Source: Notospermus geniculatus
Taxonomy: Eukaryota > Nemertea > Pilidiophora > Heteronemertea > Lineidae
Assembly: GCA_002633025.1 (NCBI GenBank)
Contig: NMRB01000062.1
Location: forward strand, 298,203-362,202
DNA length: 64,000 nucleotides
Direction: 5' to 3'
Below are positions 10,581 to 21,058 of the stretch, piece after piece. A model generated the notes under the pieces. It was not told the origin of the DNA, searched no databases, and saw only the letters and a list, made by a program, of their open reading frames with translations. The translations under genes and the position numbers were made by a program. Every line of letters begins with the position of its first letter. Positions within the stretch are counted from its first letter, which is position 1.

Positions 10581-13500
10581 ATGAAATCGACGGCTGCGAT
10601 GGTCCTTTTGGCACTACTGATTGTTACAGCCACATTCCTGATCCAAGGTGAGGTAAATTCTGCAGACCAAAATAACACGAAGTATCTCCTGTTAGGATCA
10701 GGGGAGCATGATCATCTGAAGCTAGCATCATCCGCACTACCATAAAGGAATCAACCATAAAGGTTTAACTGCGAACGATGAACTAACTGAGGGATACACT
10801 TCACCAGATAGATGCCTCTCACTGCCTGAATTTCGGTTTTACGTAATAGGCACGAGCTTCAACGTTTTTTGTGGTGAACGGGTACATGAATCCGTCAACT
10901 TGATGCATTGAATTCCATTTCTGAAGATAACAGAGCTATTTTTAGCACATTTAAGTGTTCCATGTGCAAATGTAGGCTACGTTAGCCTATTCAAATGTAC
11001 AGAGATGACCCTGCGCTCTCATCGTTCGTGGGGTTCTCATTAATTCAGTCCTTTTCATACGATCACCTTATCGGAATTCAACAAAATTTGCAGAAAACGT
11101 GCAGAAGGGTCTTGCCTACAATATGGAAGAGTCAGAATGCATAAAGGAAAACTGTCCACATTTATAAAATTTGAAAGTTGAACCTTTATGTTTGATTCCT
11201 TTATGGTACTACTCAGTACCATTGTGAAGTCAATTGTCCAAACTATAGCCGTTACTTCAATTCGATCATGGCTCTCCCTATCCTAAATCGACATACCTCA
11301 TTAACCAGAGTTAGTAGGCCTACCAAATATGATGGGAACAGCGTCATGATAACAGAAACCAAAGACTGAATGCTGTTATTCCGCTAACTTTGTGTCCTGA
11401 TGGGGACCCGTTGATCTTTATACTCAAACGTGAACTTCGTCCGATAAACCTGTGTCTGCATGCTAGGACCTACTATTGCTAAGACTCCATTCACCCGAAT
11501 TTCGAGCGGTGCGACGCCGCAAGATTTTTCCACGAGACTAAAGCTAGGCGCACATGTGCGGCAAATCTCGATGCGGTAGGGGTGTTTTTAAAGTTGACTG
11601 ACCCAACGCTCTCGACTCGTCATTTATCCGGGTCAGTCGGCTTTAAAAACACCCCTACCGCATCGAGATTTGCCGCACATGTGCGCCTAGCTTTAGTCTC
11701 GTGGAAAAATCTTGCGGCGTCGCACCGCTCGAAATTCGGGTGAATGGAGTCTTAGCAATAGTAGGTCCTAGCATGCAGACACAGGTTTATCGGACGAAGT
11801 TCANCTCATTAATTCAGTCCTTTTCATACGATCACCTTATCGAAATTCAACAAAATTTGCAGAAAACGTGCAGAAGGGTCTTGCCTACAATATGGAAGAG
11901 TCAGAATGCAAATCTGTTGAGGTTTAAAGGAAAACTGTCCACATTTATAAAATTTGAAAGTTGAACCTTTATGTTTGATTCCTTTATGGTACTACTCAGT
12001 ACCATTGTGAAGTCAATTGTCCAAACTATAGCCGTTACTTCAATTCGATCATGGCTCTCCCTATCCTAAATCGACATGCCTCATTAACCAGAGTTAGTAG
12101 ACCTACCAAATATGATGGGAACAGCGTCATGATAACAGAAACCAAAGACTGAATGCTGTTATTCCGCTAACTTTGTGTCCTGATGGGGACCCGTTGATCT
12201 TTATACTCAAACGTGAACTTCGTCCGATAAACCTGTGTCTGCATGCATAGGGCCTACTATTGCTAAGACTCCATTCACCCGAATTTCGAGCGGTGCGACG
12301 CCGCAACATTTTTCCACGAGACTAAAGCTAGGCGCACATGTGCGGCAAATCTCGATGCGGTAGGGGTGTTTTTAAAGTAGACTAACTCAATGCTGCTGGA
12401 CTCATCATTCAGTTGGGTCACCGGTCAGTCGACTTTAAAGACACCCCTGTATCGTTGCCGCACCGCAGCACGAACCGTCTATGAAGAAAATAATTATTGT
12501 TTTCGTTATCTGGTTCTGAAGAATGCGAATAACACAACTTACTTTCTTTCACAGATGCCCATGCACACCCCAAGCATGCCGAGTAAGTATTGTCTAACCG
12601 CAGGTCGAGGGGTTGAGCCTTGTCGCCTTTCTTTCTCATACATTCTTCTTGACAGTTTTAATTCCAAATGTTTCCCTCAATATTAGCCGTTTTTTACCAT
12701 CACATACTTCGCGTATATTCTTTGAGTCTTATATCCTCATACTGTTATGTTTTAGGTAGTAGGCCATTAAAGGTGCTTTTTCAGCACTTGATTAAAAATA
12801 CTAGTATAACACTTAGATAATACACGTACTAAAGTACGTTTAAATCATCTGTGAAACCCCTAGTAACCGGACAACAATGAATTTAGGGTTTACTCTAAAC
12901 GGTCCAACGCACATTGTTTTCTAACCAGCTGAACCTTAGTTAGAAATAGAACATGCAACTCTAGGCCTTGATTCGAAATTGAACACAGGCATAGGCATGG
13001 GATTGGCTGGAGGTGTCCTGTCATTAAAACGCAATTCAATGACCAGACTTCACCAACAATAGCCTATCAAGGTCTGCCTGATAACCAAAGGGTCCTCCTC
13101 TCGAGGTCCAGATGATTTAAACGTACTTTACATAGCACACAGTGGTCCTTCACCGGAAGAGCGTGAAAACATATAACTCAAATAAAACCTACGTCAGAGT
13201 ATTCCTAAGACAACGTAGTATCATTTGCTGAAGGAACGAAAAAAATCTGTTGGGAAAATTTTGAGAAAATCCACTTTTTCGAATGGCGGCTCTTTTGGAT
13301 GCTGGAAATTTGAGGGAAAATGGCTGCAATTGCCAATATTCATTCTGAATTGGCGGATTTCCTCAGGAAATGATAGTAGTGGCCATCCTGCATCAATATA
13401 CAATGCAAAGCACCCAATTTGGTGTTATACAGGGTGCCTCATGCAAAAAACAGGGAAGGCAGTGTTATTTTGAAACATCCTTTTCAAATGCTCTTTGGAC

Positions 13501-13927
13501 ATGGCGTATAGGGCACATAGAGATTCTTCACCTGCACAGTAATCGCGGTGGCCAACCGTAGAGGGTTGGAAAGGGTCCCGTTCCAATTCCATACCATTGC
13601 CACCACTATGAGTACATGTCAAACACTAAAATAAAGAGTCAAGGATATTTATTAAAGCGAATCGACAATCGTTTTGTAAACAGAAGGATGGTGTTTGTAA
13701 ACATTGCCCTCACAGCCAATCAGAATGCAGGAACTGAATGTTTGTAAACAAAGATTCGTCCCCTTTTGCATTCACATTTTTTGGCTGACACATCGCTTTA
13801 AAATCCTTAAATCGACTGGTTTAATTGCAGCTGTGTGGGTCGTGGTGGATTCTGCTCTGGAAACGAAAAGTGTTGCAGTCACAAGTGTAAAGCCGCCGTC
13901 AAAGGCAAGGGCCCAGCTTGTACCTAG
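10581..13927 (+). CDS. Secreted six-cysteine knottin-like peptide, three exons
   Basis: Exon 1 (10581-10647) encodes a start and about 22 residues with an unbroken hydrophobic core, a classic signal peptide, and stops at a GTGAGG donor in phase 1. Exon 2 (12555-12582; 28 nt) lies between TTTCTTTCACAG and GTAAGT and encodes a His/Ala-rich linker of about nine residues, leaving phase 2. Exon 3 (13831-13927) follows TTTAATTGCAG and encodes about 31 residues spaced C-x6-C-x5-CC-x3-C-x10-C, then TAG. All three phases join without a stop. The spacing is that of the inhibitor cystine knot fold, shared by antimicrobial knottins, protease inhibitors and venom peptides; which applies here cannot be told. 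A CTACTCCAG acceptor two bases before the ATG suggests an upstream noncoding exon. Introns are 1907 and 1248 nt; intron 1 holds a palindrome and an assembly N. Expected product: a small secreted, disulphide-bonded peptide. Confidence 0.8.
11037..12400. repeat. Tandem duplication around an N, inside knottin intron 1
   Basis: The stretch starting TCATTAATTCAGTCCTTTTC at 11037 recurs at 11806 and stays near-identical to about 12390, apart from small indels such as a 16-bp AAATCTGTTGAGGTTT-type block. The single N at 11804 lies exactly at the join. This looks like two haplotypes laid end to end, or a recent tandem duplication. Confidence 0.88.
11431..11803. repeat. Long palindrome, about 175-bp arms
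   Basis: The left arm (11431 to about 11607, starting TGAACTTCGTCCGATAAACC) is repeated in reverse to 11803 with very few mismatches, around a short centre CGACTCGTCATTTATCC. Within it the AAGCTAGGCGCACATGTGCGG core is a foldback-family motif seen once more at 12326 and, diverged, at about 55427. The right arm ends at the N, so part of the symmetry may be an assembly product. Confidence 0.85.
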
Positions 13928-14056
13928 AGACGGCGCAGCAAGCACACGATGGATGACGGGGAAAAAAGCTGTCAGTGATCAAGTGATCAAGCTTAGCATA
14001 CTGATGAATGGAGATGCAGTTGCACATATTTAACTGTGATACTTTCCTTAAACGCG

Positions 14057-14062
14057 AATAAA
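14057..14062 (+). promoter_or_regulatory. Poly(A) signal of the knottin-like gene
   Basis: AATAAA lies 130 nt after the stop codon of exon 3, followed by an A/T-rich stretch. This is a normal 3' UTR length and supports a complete transcription unit. Confidence 0.7.
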
Positions 14063-14152
14063 GTTTAAAAAGACAAAATATAACTTTATAATAGTTACAG
14101 TGTTATTTTATAACCGACAAGAACGGGACGAACCAAGAATTTCACTTNATGG

Positions 14153-14396
14153 TTGCCGATCTGCGTAAAATTCACTGGCCTGTGCTATGTCAATCACTTC
14201 ATCCTCGGACCAAAAGGCCTCTTTTAGTCAACTGCTGGCCGTTTTATCTCGCAGACACCTTGTTTCTTCCAAGATTAAGACTAAAACTTAATTATGATCA
14301 CGAAGATAACCATTTTAGTGTTTTACTTGACTAAAAGAGGCATGTTCGTCCGAGGATGAAGCTATTGACGCAGTGTATTTTATGCAGATCGGCAAG
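14153..14396. mobile_element. Foldback element beside an N
   Basis: The left end TTGCCGATCTGCGTAAAATT and the right end (reverse) TTGCCGATCTGCATAAAATA begin arms of about 70 bp that also share TTCATCCTCGGAC and CCTCTTTTAGTCAA. The 100-bp loop has no features. A single N lies at 14148 just outside. Confidence 0.75.
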
Positions 14397-14869
14397 CTTC
14401 CCAACAATTTCACTTCGTACAGCCGATTGCAAGCTAAAACCCAGAAAAACTTTCGACCGAACGATGGAGTATACAAATTAAAATAGCCTCGACGGGATCA
14501 TAAATGACTTATCCTGAGGTAGGAGTTATAAATCCACCAGTTTTGTCGGCGTTTCAGCAACATCCGCCATTTTTACTCGGCGAGGTGTAAGATAAAACTC
14601 GGAGAGGGTTGCTGCTACTCGGAAAGGCGGATGCCGATTTTCCACGGTGCGATCATAGTGACGGAATTGAAAGAGCTGGTAACGACTACAGCGCGGCCTA
14701 GTGTCTTTATTTGCTATGACTGGAGATCAAATCAAACATTTTCAAAATAACTAGAGACCAGGGGTAGCGAGCATAAAGGGGTCGTAACCCTACGTCAGGC
14801 CTAAGCCAGGCGTGGCGCTGGTCGCGGCCGTATCCTCATGAGCATAAAGGTAGACGCAAGCTTCGTCCA

Positions 14870-15009
14870 GGGGCCTGATTCACAAAGCCCTCTTAGCGTA
14901 CGTATGATCTTGGCACAGCCCGTATCTATTGTCAGCAAGTCGATGAACAATAGATACGGGCAGTGCTACGATCATACGTACGCTAAGAGGGCTTTGTGAA
15001 TCAGGTCCC
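14870..15009. mobile_element. Foldback of the GGGCCTGATTCACAAAG family
   Basis: A near-perfect inverted repeat: GGGCCTGATTCACAAAGCCC...CGTACGTATGATC on the left and its reverse on the right, around a loop with a second hairpin (CCCGTATCTATTGT). Relatives with the GGGGCCTGTTTCATAAAG terminus occur at 7806 (half) and 45653-45764 (complete). Confidence 0.85.
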
Positions 15010-15088
15010 AGAACGGGTAACATTTAAAGAGGCAGTCTGTTGATCGGTGTTACATTAATTTCACTGACAGGTCTTCTCATACATTTAA

Positions 15089-15315
15089 AGGAGTTAGACG
15101 CCGAAGTTGTAAACGCTCACTAACTGGTTCTCTATCCACGGACGCCTGCGGTGCTGCCACCTATTGTCGGTGATATGTACTGACGTGAATATCGTGAGTA
15201 AGTTGCATCGGACCGGGAGCCAGTCTAACGATCACGGGTGCTGCCACCTGCACCTGCACCTGCCGACCATATTTGTAAACAAACCAGCTTGTTAACAACT
15301 TCGGCGTCTAACTCC
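15089..15315. mobile_element. MITE with TTAA target duplication (member 2)
   Basis: A 227-bp element with ends AGGAGTTAGACGCCGAAGTT and the reverse, flanked by TTAA at 15085-15088 and 15316-15319. Like the element at 2030-2326 it starts AGG, has a GTTGTAAAC-type inner end to the arm, and contains GGTGCTGCCACCT and CTATTGTCGG near the middle. The two are divergent members of one family. Confidence 0.85.
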
Positions 15316-15483
15316 TTTAAAGGGGGAGTCTGCCGATGGGTATTTCTTATCGCGGGGCTGCAAGGAGTTGTCTCATTCCTTTGTGCCAAGGTCTTCTAAA
15401 GGGCGGCGCACATTTGCCATTTTTCGAGCGATTTTCTACGCGACCGGCCTTGCGACCACAGCAGCGACTGAACATTATTTTTA

Positions 15484-16300
15484 GTTTTTTAGCTCAGCTG
15501 ACCACAGGTCAGCGGAGCTAGTCATATGTATACTGAGTGGCGTCCGTCTGCGTGTGTGTGCGTGCGCGCGGGCGGGCGTGCGTGAGTGCGTGAATGCAGG
15601 AATGAGAGGACATCATAAGGAAAGCACACCAACAAACAAAGGACTTTTTGTAAAGAGAGGACCTATATTTAAGTCCTCTCTTTGTTATCATCCCATTTTC
15701 GTCACAGGTCCTCCATATGCTGTCCTGACTAGTTTTTTCCAAGTCCTCTATTTGATGGAAATTTTGTCTCTGTGCGTTGGTGTGCCTGTACAGGAGTAGG
15801 TACAATAAATGTGGCTGGTGCTTACTACACCCAAGCCAAGGTTCCGTACAAAATATTTGGTACGGCTAGGACTTTAGGAAAACGTAGTCCTCTGTTTGGC
15901 TTACGGAGACTGGGTCCTACCTTTGTACCAAATACGGGTATGTGTGTGTGTGTCTGTATTCCGTTAAACTGGCACGCTTTGCAACCGCAAGGCCAAGGGT
16001 CATGAAAGTTGGTGGAGAGGTAGGCCCTAGGAAGGACTCGAAACAGGACCAAACATTTTTGCGATCTGACGTACATTCTGCTCTCCAGGGGGTATTTTCC
16101 GTAAAATGAAATATCCCAATATCTGAGTCCATAGGCAATATATCAAACAGAGAGTGATAGGGTATGGCGCTTGATTATTGACACACCATGTGAAATGGTT
16201 ATTAACTCGAAATTTGTTCTCCAGGGGGCGCTAGCTGACTAAATAGAAAATAGCACTGAATTTCCCGCGCCAGTTACTTCAAGGCACCATAGGGGAATCA
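15484..16300. other. Repeat-derived, no gene
   Basis: It opens with TTTTTAGCTCAGCTGACC, the same AGCTCACCTG-type terminus that closes the element at 26005-27233 in reverse. A GT/GC-rich simple run follows (15555-15595). Opposed frames of 60-95 codons overlap on both strands. An inverted CTTTACAAAAAGTCC-type pairing is visible near 15640-15690. Confidence 0.45.
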
Positions 16301-16484
16301 CGTGGGAAGATGGCGGCCCTTGCACAAAGTGAATCGAGTTGAAATATGCCTGAGTTTTGCTGGTTGTATGCAGCCAATTATGTAGTTATGACGATGTTTT
16401 TAACAACCCTCGATTCCACACGATCTTTAATTCGGTGCGGGAGATGAAATTTCTGAAATGATTTCTCTTCACTCGTTTCCATTA

Positions 16485-16615
16485 GGCAGAGTTTACATCG
16501 AGGTACACGCGACACGGACACGCAGGCGAACAATGGCTTCACAAAGGATTCATCCCCATGAAACCTTTGTTCGCCTGCGTGTTCGTGTGGCGTATGCCTC
16601 GATGTAAACTCAGCC
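16485..16615. mobile_element. Harbinger-like MITE, TTA duplication
   Basis: A 131-bp foldback with terminal repeats GGCAGAGTTTACATCGAGG and the reversed GGCTGAGTTTACATCGAGG, then CACACGCAGGCGAACAA-type arms. It is flanked by TTA at 16482-16484 and 16616-16618. The 3-bp TWA duplication points to PIF/Harbinger. Confidence 0.85.
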
Positions 16616-16735
16616 TTATGCAAAAATAACTTACACTAATGGAAAGCTCAATGTCTTAGCTAAACGCACTTATGTGCGAGGTGTCCAATTTCTGAATGAG
16701 GTACGCGAGGGGCCTCGTCGGGGGCTCGATCGCCT

Positions 16736-16837
16736 GTTACATTGGGTGATTTCAACGTTGGTGTTAACACGGTGTTTACAATGCTTTAATGCATTGTAAA
16801 CACCGTGTTAACACCAACTTTGAAATCACCCATTGTA
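16736..16837. repeat. Long near-perfect hairpin, about 47-bp stem
   Basis: The stem runs from ACATTGGGTGATTTCAACG to GGTGTTTACAATGC, a six-base TTTAAT loop follows, then the reverse complement with two or three mismatches. It is too long and too regular for a typical animal pre-miRNA. It may be a minimal foldback transposon or a source of endogenous siRNA. Confidence 0.85.
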
Positions 16838-16976
16838 TTTTCACGCGCGCAAAATAAATCCAGCGGAGAAAAAAGCACCTTTGCTTGTCGACGACTGACA
16901 TCACAACTCTGTCTTCAAGTGGTGTAATTGTATTACTAGGCCTATTTGGAGCGGCTGGCGAAATAACCCTCATATT

Positions 16977-17640
16977 TTACATAACCCCAAACCCTGAAAT
17001 TATCATGGTCAACCCACAACGAAAACTTTTTATGGTTTGAAGTGTTAGGTTAGGGTTATGTTGAGTCCGAACCATTCCTTCCAACAGAAGTCTGGGACCA
17101 ATAGGCCTATATGAGCCCAGGCCTCTGTAAATGCACTGGTCATGCATTACAGGTGCGTGACCCGACGCAGACGCAGTTATGACCTGGTTGATAGTCAGTG
17201 CGCCGTCGCGGATTAGTTTTGCCGGCACCTCATTTTTCCAGGGCGCAGCGAGAATTACTTTTCAACTTCAAAAAGCGATCCCATTCCGACCACCACTGAG
17301 GTTACTCAAGGATAAGTTAATTGGTCAAGTCCGAGAGAAAATATTTTGGGTTGAGATACAGACAGTCTCAATCTGAGAGAAAATATTTTAGGCCGAGATG
17401 TCATTGTCTCACGCCGAAATATTTTCTGTTTCATTTTGAGTCAAAAAGTGTTTCGAACCATTTTGTCCCTAAAGTGAGAATTTGAGTCTCCACTCGAGTT
17501 AATTTTTTTTCTGTGCAGAGCGATTGTACACCCATTGTATTTTGACCACGTGCCCAAAAAGCACCTGTCACCTTAAAAACATGCAACTGCCATTGTAACA
17601 CATTGAATAATCGACTTTCTGTAATAGGCTAGTGTGCGTC
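16977..17640. other. No gene; repeat fragments
   Basis: Contains reversed AACCCTG/GTTAGGGTTA words near 16980-17060 and a GAGAAAATATTTTGGG repeat set near 17340-17430. The latter shares GTCTC and GAGTCTCCACTCGAG wording with the foldback at 32674-33270. No coding signal. Confidence 0.45.
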
Positions 17641-17755
17641 ATATCAAATGATTACAATGTCTCCTCACTGTGGACCAGTCAGTGTAAACCTTATCCCTCC
17701 CCCCAGGCAGGGCTCGCCACATAACATGCATAATGCATGTTATAATATGCATAAG

Positions 17756-18010
17756 ATGAGCCTGATAGCCTTGTGGTTATCACGTCCGCTTAGCAAGCGG
17801 CAGGTCCCGGGTTCGAATCCAGCCCGGGCCATATGGGATTTCATTCCCGGCTCTTCACGTCCGTCGCATGGGACAGTAAGCAGTGGTGCCTTTGCAAGGG
17901 CAAGTAAAATACCCCATCCAAGTGAGGAACATGAGTAGCTTGTGATGGCCTCCTCCGTACTTACCAGGGCCAATAATGCTATAGCGTCGGCCCTGACGGA
18001 AAAAATGAAA
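17756..18010 (+). mobile_element. tRNA-derived SINE
   Basis: The head has an A-box-like TAGCCTTGTGG and a perfect B box GGTTCGAATCC. A seven-base anticodon-like loop TTAGCAA sits on a CCGC/GCGG stem (Ala-AGC like). The T stem and acceptor do not pair, so it is not a functional tRNA. About 170 bp of unrelated body follow, ending near the GGCCCTGACGGAAAAAATG phrase. Confidence 0.7.
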
Positions 18011-18103
18011 TACGAATACATGCATAAGGCAGAAATAACTCTGACAAATGGACTGATTACATGTTCAATAAGTACGAATGTACATGTATCAAATGCCTGA
18101 CAA

Positions 18104-19187
18104 ATGGGACGTACAAGAATACAAGTGATGCACTCTTCAGAAATAATTACTGATGAATGTTTAACACAGTTAATGCTCCAATTTCAGATGGCTTCAAACC
18201 CCACTGATACTGTGGTTGACAAGTTCCACGAGATTCAAGATTACATAGAAGGTTTACTAGCGCAAATTGAGGTAAATATCACACGAAAAAATACTGAAAA
18301 ACTCCTGTCAAAACTCCCACAATGGAGCCGTTCCTTAGAAGAAAATGTTGGCACATGTTATCGACACAACTACTCATCTCAAGAAAGAGGTAGCCTTCCT
18401 TACACAAGCAAAGAAGAACCTACAAACTGAAATTCACCAACTTGAAGCCAAGAGAGTTCCACCATCACCTTCGAAACTCACTCCTCTTAAAGAAAGTCAA
18501 CGACCTCAAGCAACAACACCACGGATCACATACCATCCTCCTACCGTTGAGACCACTACCTTCCTCACCATGAAAGCCCCACACAACCACGAAATCAACC
18601 AGTGATTTGGATGACAGCGATGAAATCGATTCCTTGCACTTACAACTCAAACTGTAAGCAATTCGCAAGACACGGATCACACACCTAACTCACAGAAGTT
18701 TCCAACAACTGATCAGACCAAAACCAACACGCAGTCGACATCAAAACCAGAAGAAGAAGTGGAAGATTCGCCTCAGAAAGACAATGAAAGTTCCTCCCAA
18801 CAATCTCCACCGTCAACCAGGAAAAGACACATCAAGAAGGTTACTAAAAAGGTCAAGGACGTGGCTGAAGACTCCTCTCCTAATCACACAGACGCGGACC
18901 AAGATTATTTGCCAAAATCACTGAAAACCAAACATGAAGAATGTGGACTGAAAATGAACAAGCGGAAGACCAGGCGAGTGTTGAAAAAAGCCAAGGATAT
19001 TGATGATCAATCTTCTCCCCACCAAGATTTTGTGCTCGAATTACAGGACATTCACCAATATTCTACTGCAGATGATGATAACAAACAGTCATATGTAATT
19101 CATATGATAAACAATACAGAGCATAGTTTCAAAGGTTACCTGAGACGCTCCCCAGCAGTGAGTCTCTCTGGAAAGATGTTCGAGTAG
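18104..19187 (+). pseudogene. Coiled-coil, Lys-rich ORFs upstream of Gypsy pol (gag-like?), copy A
   Basis: The first frame is predicted helical (DKFHEIQDYIEGLLAQIEV stretch). It breaks by one extra base near 18343 where copy B reads on. After a stop shared by both copies (CCAGTGA), a second frame at 18759-19187 is rich in Ser, Lys and Asp (KRHIKKVTKKVKDV). Position before an integrase makes a gag-like role plausible, but I see no CCHC knuckle or major homology region. A host gene caught beside the element is the alternative. Confidence 0.4.
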
Positions 19188-21058
19188 AAATCACTTCAGT
19201 GAAAGTTGCATGAAGATTGGACCATTAATTACAGTGTTATACCAAATTTAAGATGTTGTTTCTACATGACAACCAAACAACTTGGTACCCATGGCTGTCC
19301 AGGCGGCGGGTTCGTGAGGTAAATTGTGCTGTCCAGAAATTCTAAAATTGCTCTCAGAATCCATATTGACGGAAATACCTGCAGTACGACTGATTGAACA
19401 AGAAAAATACATCAAAACTACGCCTAACTGCCCAAGTTAAATGAGTTATTTTAATGTTTTTTTTGCATGTTTACAGAATCCAATGACATCAAATGTGCTG
19501 TTCTCCGCTGCCTGACATGGTTGTCAGGGGTGTGTAGTAGTCCTATTTAAATTGCCATAACTTTGTAATGGGTGATCCGATTTTCATGCGGTTTGCAGTT
19601 TCATGTTGCCTGACTAATGCTCTATAGTATTACGCAGAAAACCAGAAGTCGATAAAAGCTTCTCAGGTAACCTTTAATCTTCTTTTATTATTGCATCTTT
19701 CCGCAGGATTAAAATAGTGTTGTTCACACCAAACAAACATGCCCAAGCGCCGAAGCAGTGCAACCAGACCCCAAGTGTTACGCCACAACAAACCTGCACA
19801 AACGCACACGACTCAACCTGCAGTATTGGGTAACATCACTTCAGGAACAGCTGAAAATCTGCCACTTCATCTCAACCTTGCACAAATGAACTGTATTTGC
19901 TCATCATGTGGTGCACACACATGTGTGCACCACATGTGTGGAAAACAGAAGTGCATTTCCATACATTTCCATGTATGGAAAACAGAAGTGCATTCCGGTT
20001 GAATAGGCCAAACAGCAACGTTTTCGATTTGCTGCAACCAAGGTCAAATTTCTCTTCCACTTATAGCAGACCCTCCAGACTTGCTACAAGGACTTCACAC
20101 TGCTAACATGTGGTGTCTGAAAACGAACGATGTGCAGCGGTAGACTGTCAGGGACCGTTGGTTCCATGATGGTTGTGTGGGAGTTTCACCGGAGGAGGCT
20201 AGTCAAATCGACTTCCTGAGCTCACACTGTGTATCGCAATCACCAGAGAAAGCCACTCCTGTGGACACTGGGCAGCCGTCATGGGCACGACTGTTAGAAG
20301 TCAATGCATGTAGTGGAAAAGGTCCGGAACGAAATTTGATTGGTTGGTGCCCTATTTGGAATATAATAGGAATTCCCTGACACATTAAGCCATGCACGTC
20401 GACATGGTCGAGGCCTACAAAAGGAAACCACAGTATACGAGCCGTTCGTACAATACAACTATTTGGTTCCTACCAAATATGGCAAACAATGGTTTGAAGA
20501 CAAAGAAGTTAACATAGGTATTTTGGGCGAAAGGATTTGGTGAAACCTGTGACAGCTATCAGCTATACCACAATGTTTATATGCAGCGGGAATTCCCTTC
20601 TCCATGATAACGTTAATATTGTTCGGCGATCTTATTCCAAGATTCAGTAAATTCAGTAAATTGCATCAACTCTCATGCTTCCGAGCTAAACTGCCGGAAT
20701 TTTAGTGCCGAAGGTTGCATTTTTCTCAGTTGAGTATTATAAAATCAAGATAATGTCAACGTCTTGCAATAGATAAACATGTTTAGAACAATTTGAACCT
20801 ATTGGTAATCTGAAGTTCGATCTGATGACTTCAAAAAATGCATTTGAAGTGTGATAAATTTACAGTAGAGGCCTCCTGCGCATGCCCAGATTGATTTCTT
20901 CCGGTCGTCAATAATATTCTATTGGCTTTGCTGTGGAGGTAGGCGTCGACTACGCCGATTTGGCTGCGTCACCGTACTATTTTTAGGAGGGCTTTCCCCA
21001 TGTTGTGGCCGTTCTCCGAAAGGTGACGCCTCTATAGCAAATTCCCTTCCTAACAGTC
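19188..21058. other. Block A-specific stretch, no firm gene
   Basis: Nearly all of 19035-21178 is missing from block B. It holds a frame at 19739-20002 (start MPKRRSSATRPQVLRHN) that runs into a TGGTGCACACACATGTGTGC palindrome at 19909-19940, plus a duplicated AAAACAGAAGTGCATT phrase. No domain is recognised. The deletion ends in block B show no GT..AG pair, so this is not an intron. Confidence 0.5.

Noticed and set aside
10509-10745. The 78-codon frame at exon 1 as a complete protein
   Set aside because: After the hydrophobic start it crosses a GTGAGG donor and loses coding character; the spliced three-exon model explains the region better.
16736-16837. Conventional microRNA gene
   Set aside because: The stem is too long and nearly perfect, lacking the bulges and length of a usual animal pre-miRNA.
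17756-17835. Functional tRNA-Ala gene
   Set aside because: A and B boxes are present, but the acceptor and T stems do not pair and a SINE body follows. The same reasoning removes 843-928, 28204-28285, 32902-32981, 50238-50315 and 54098-54178.
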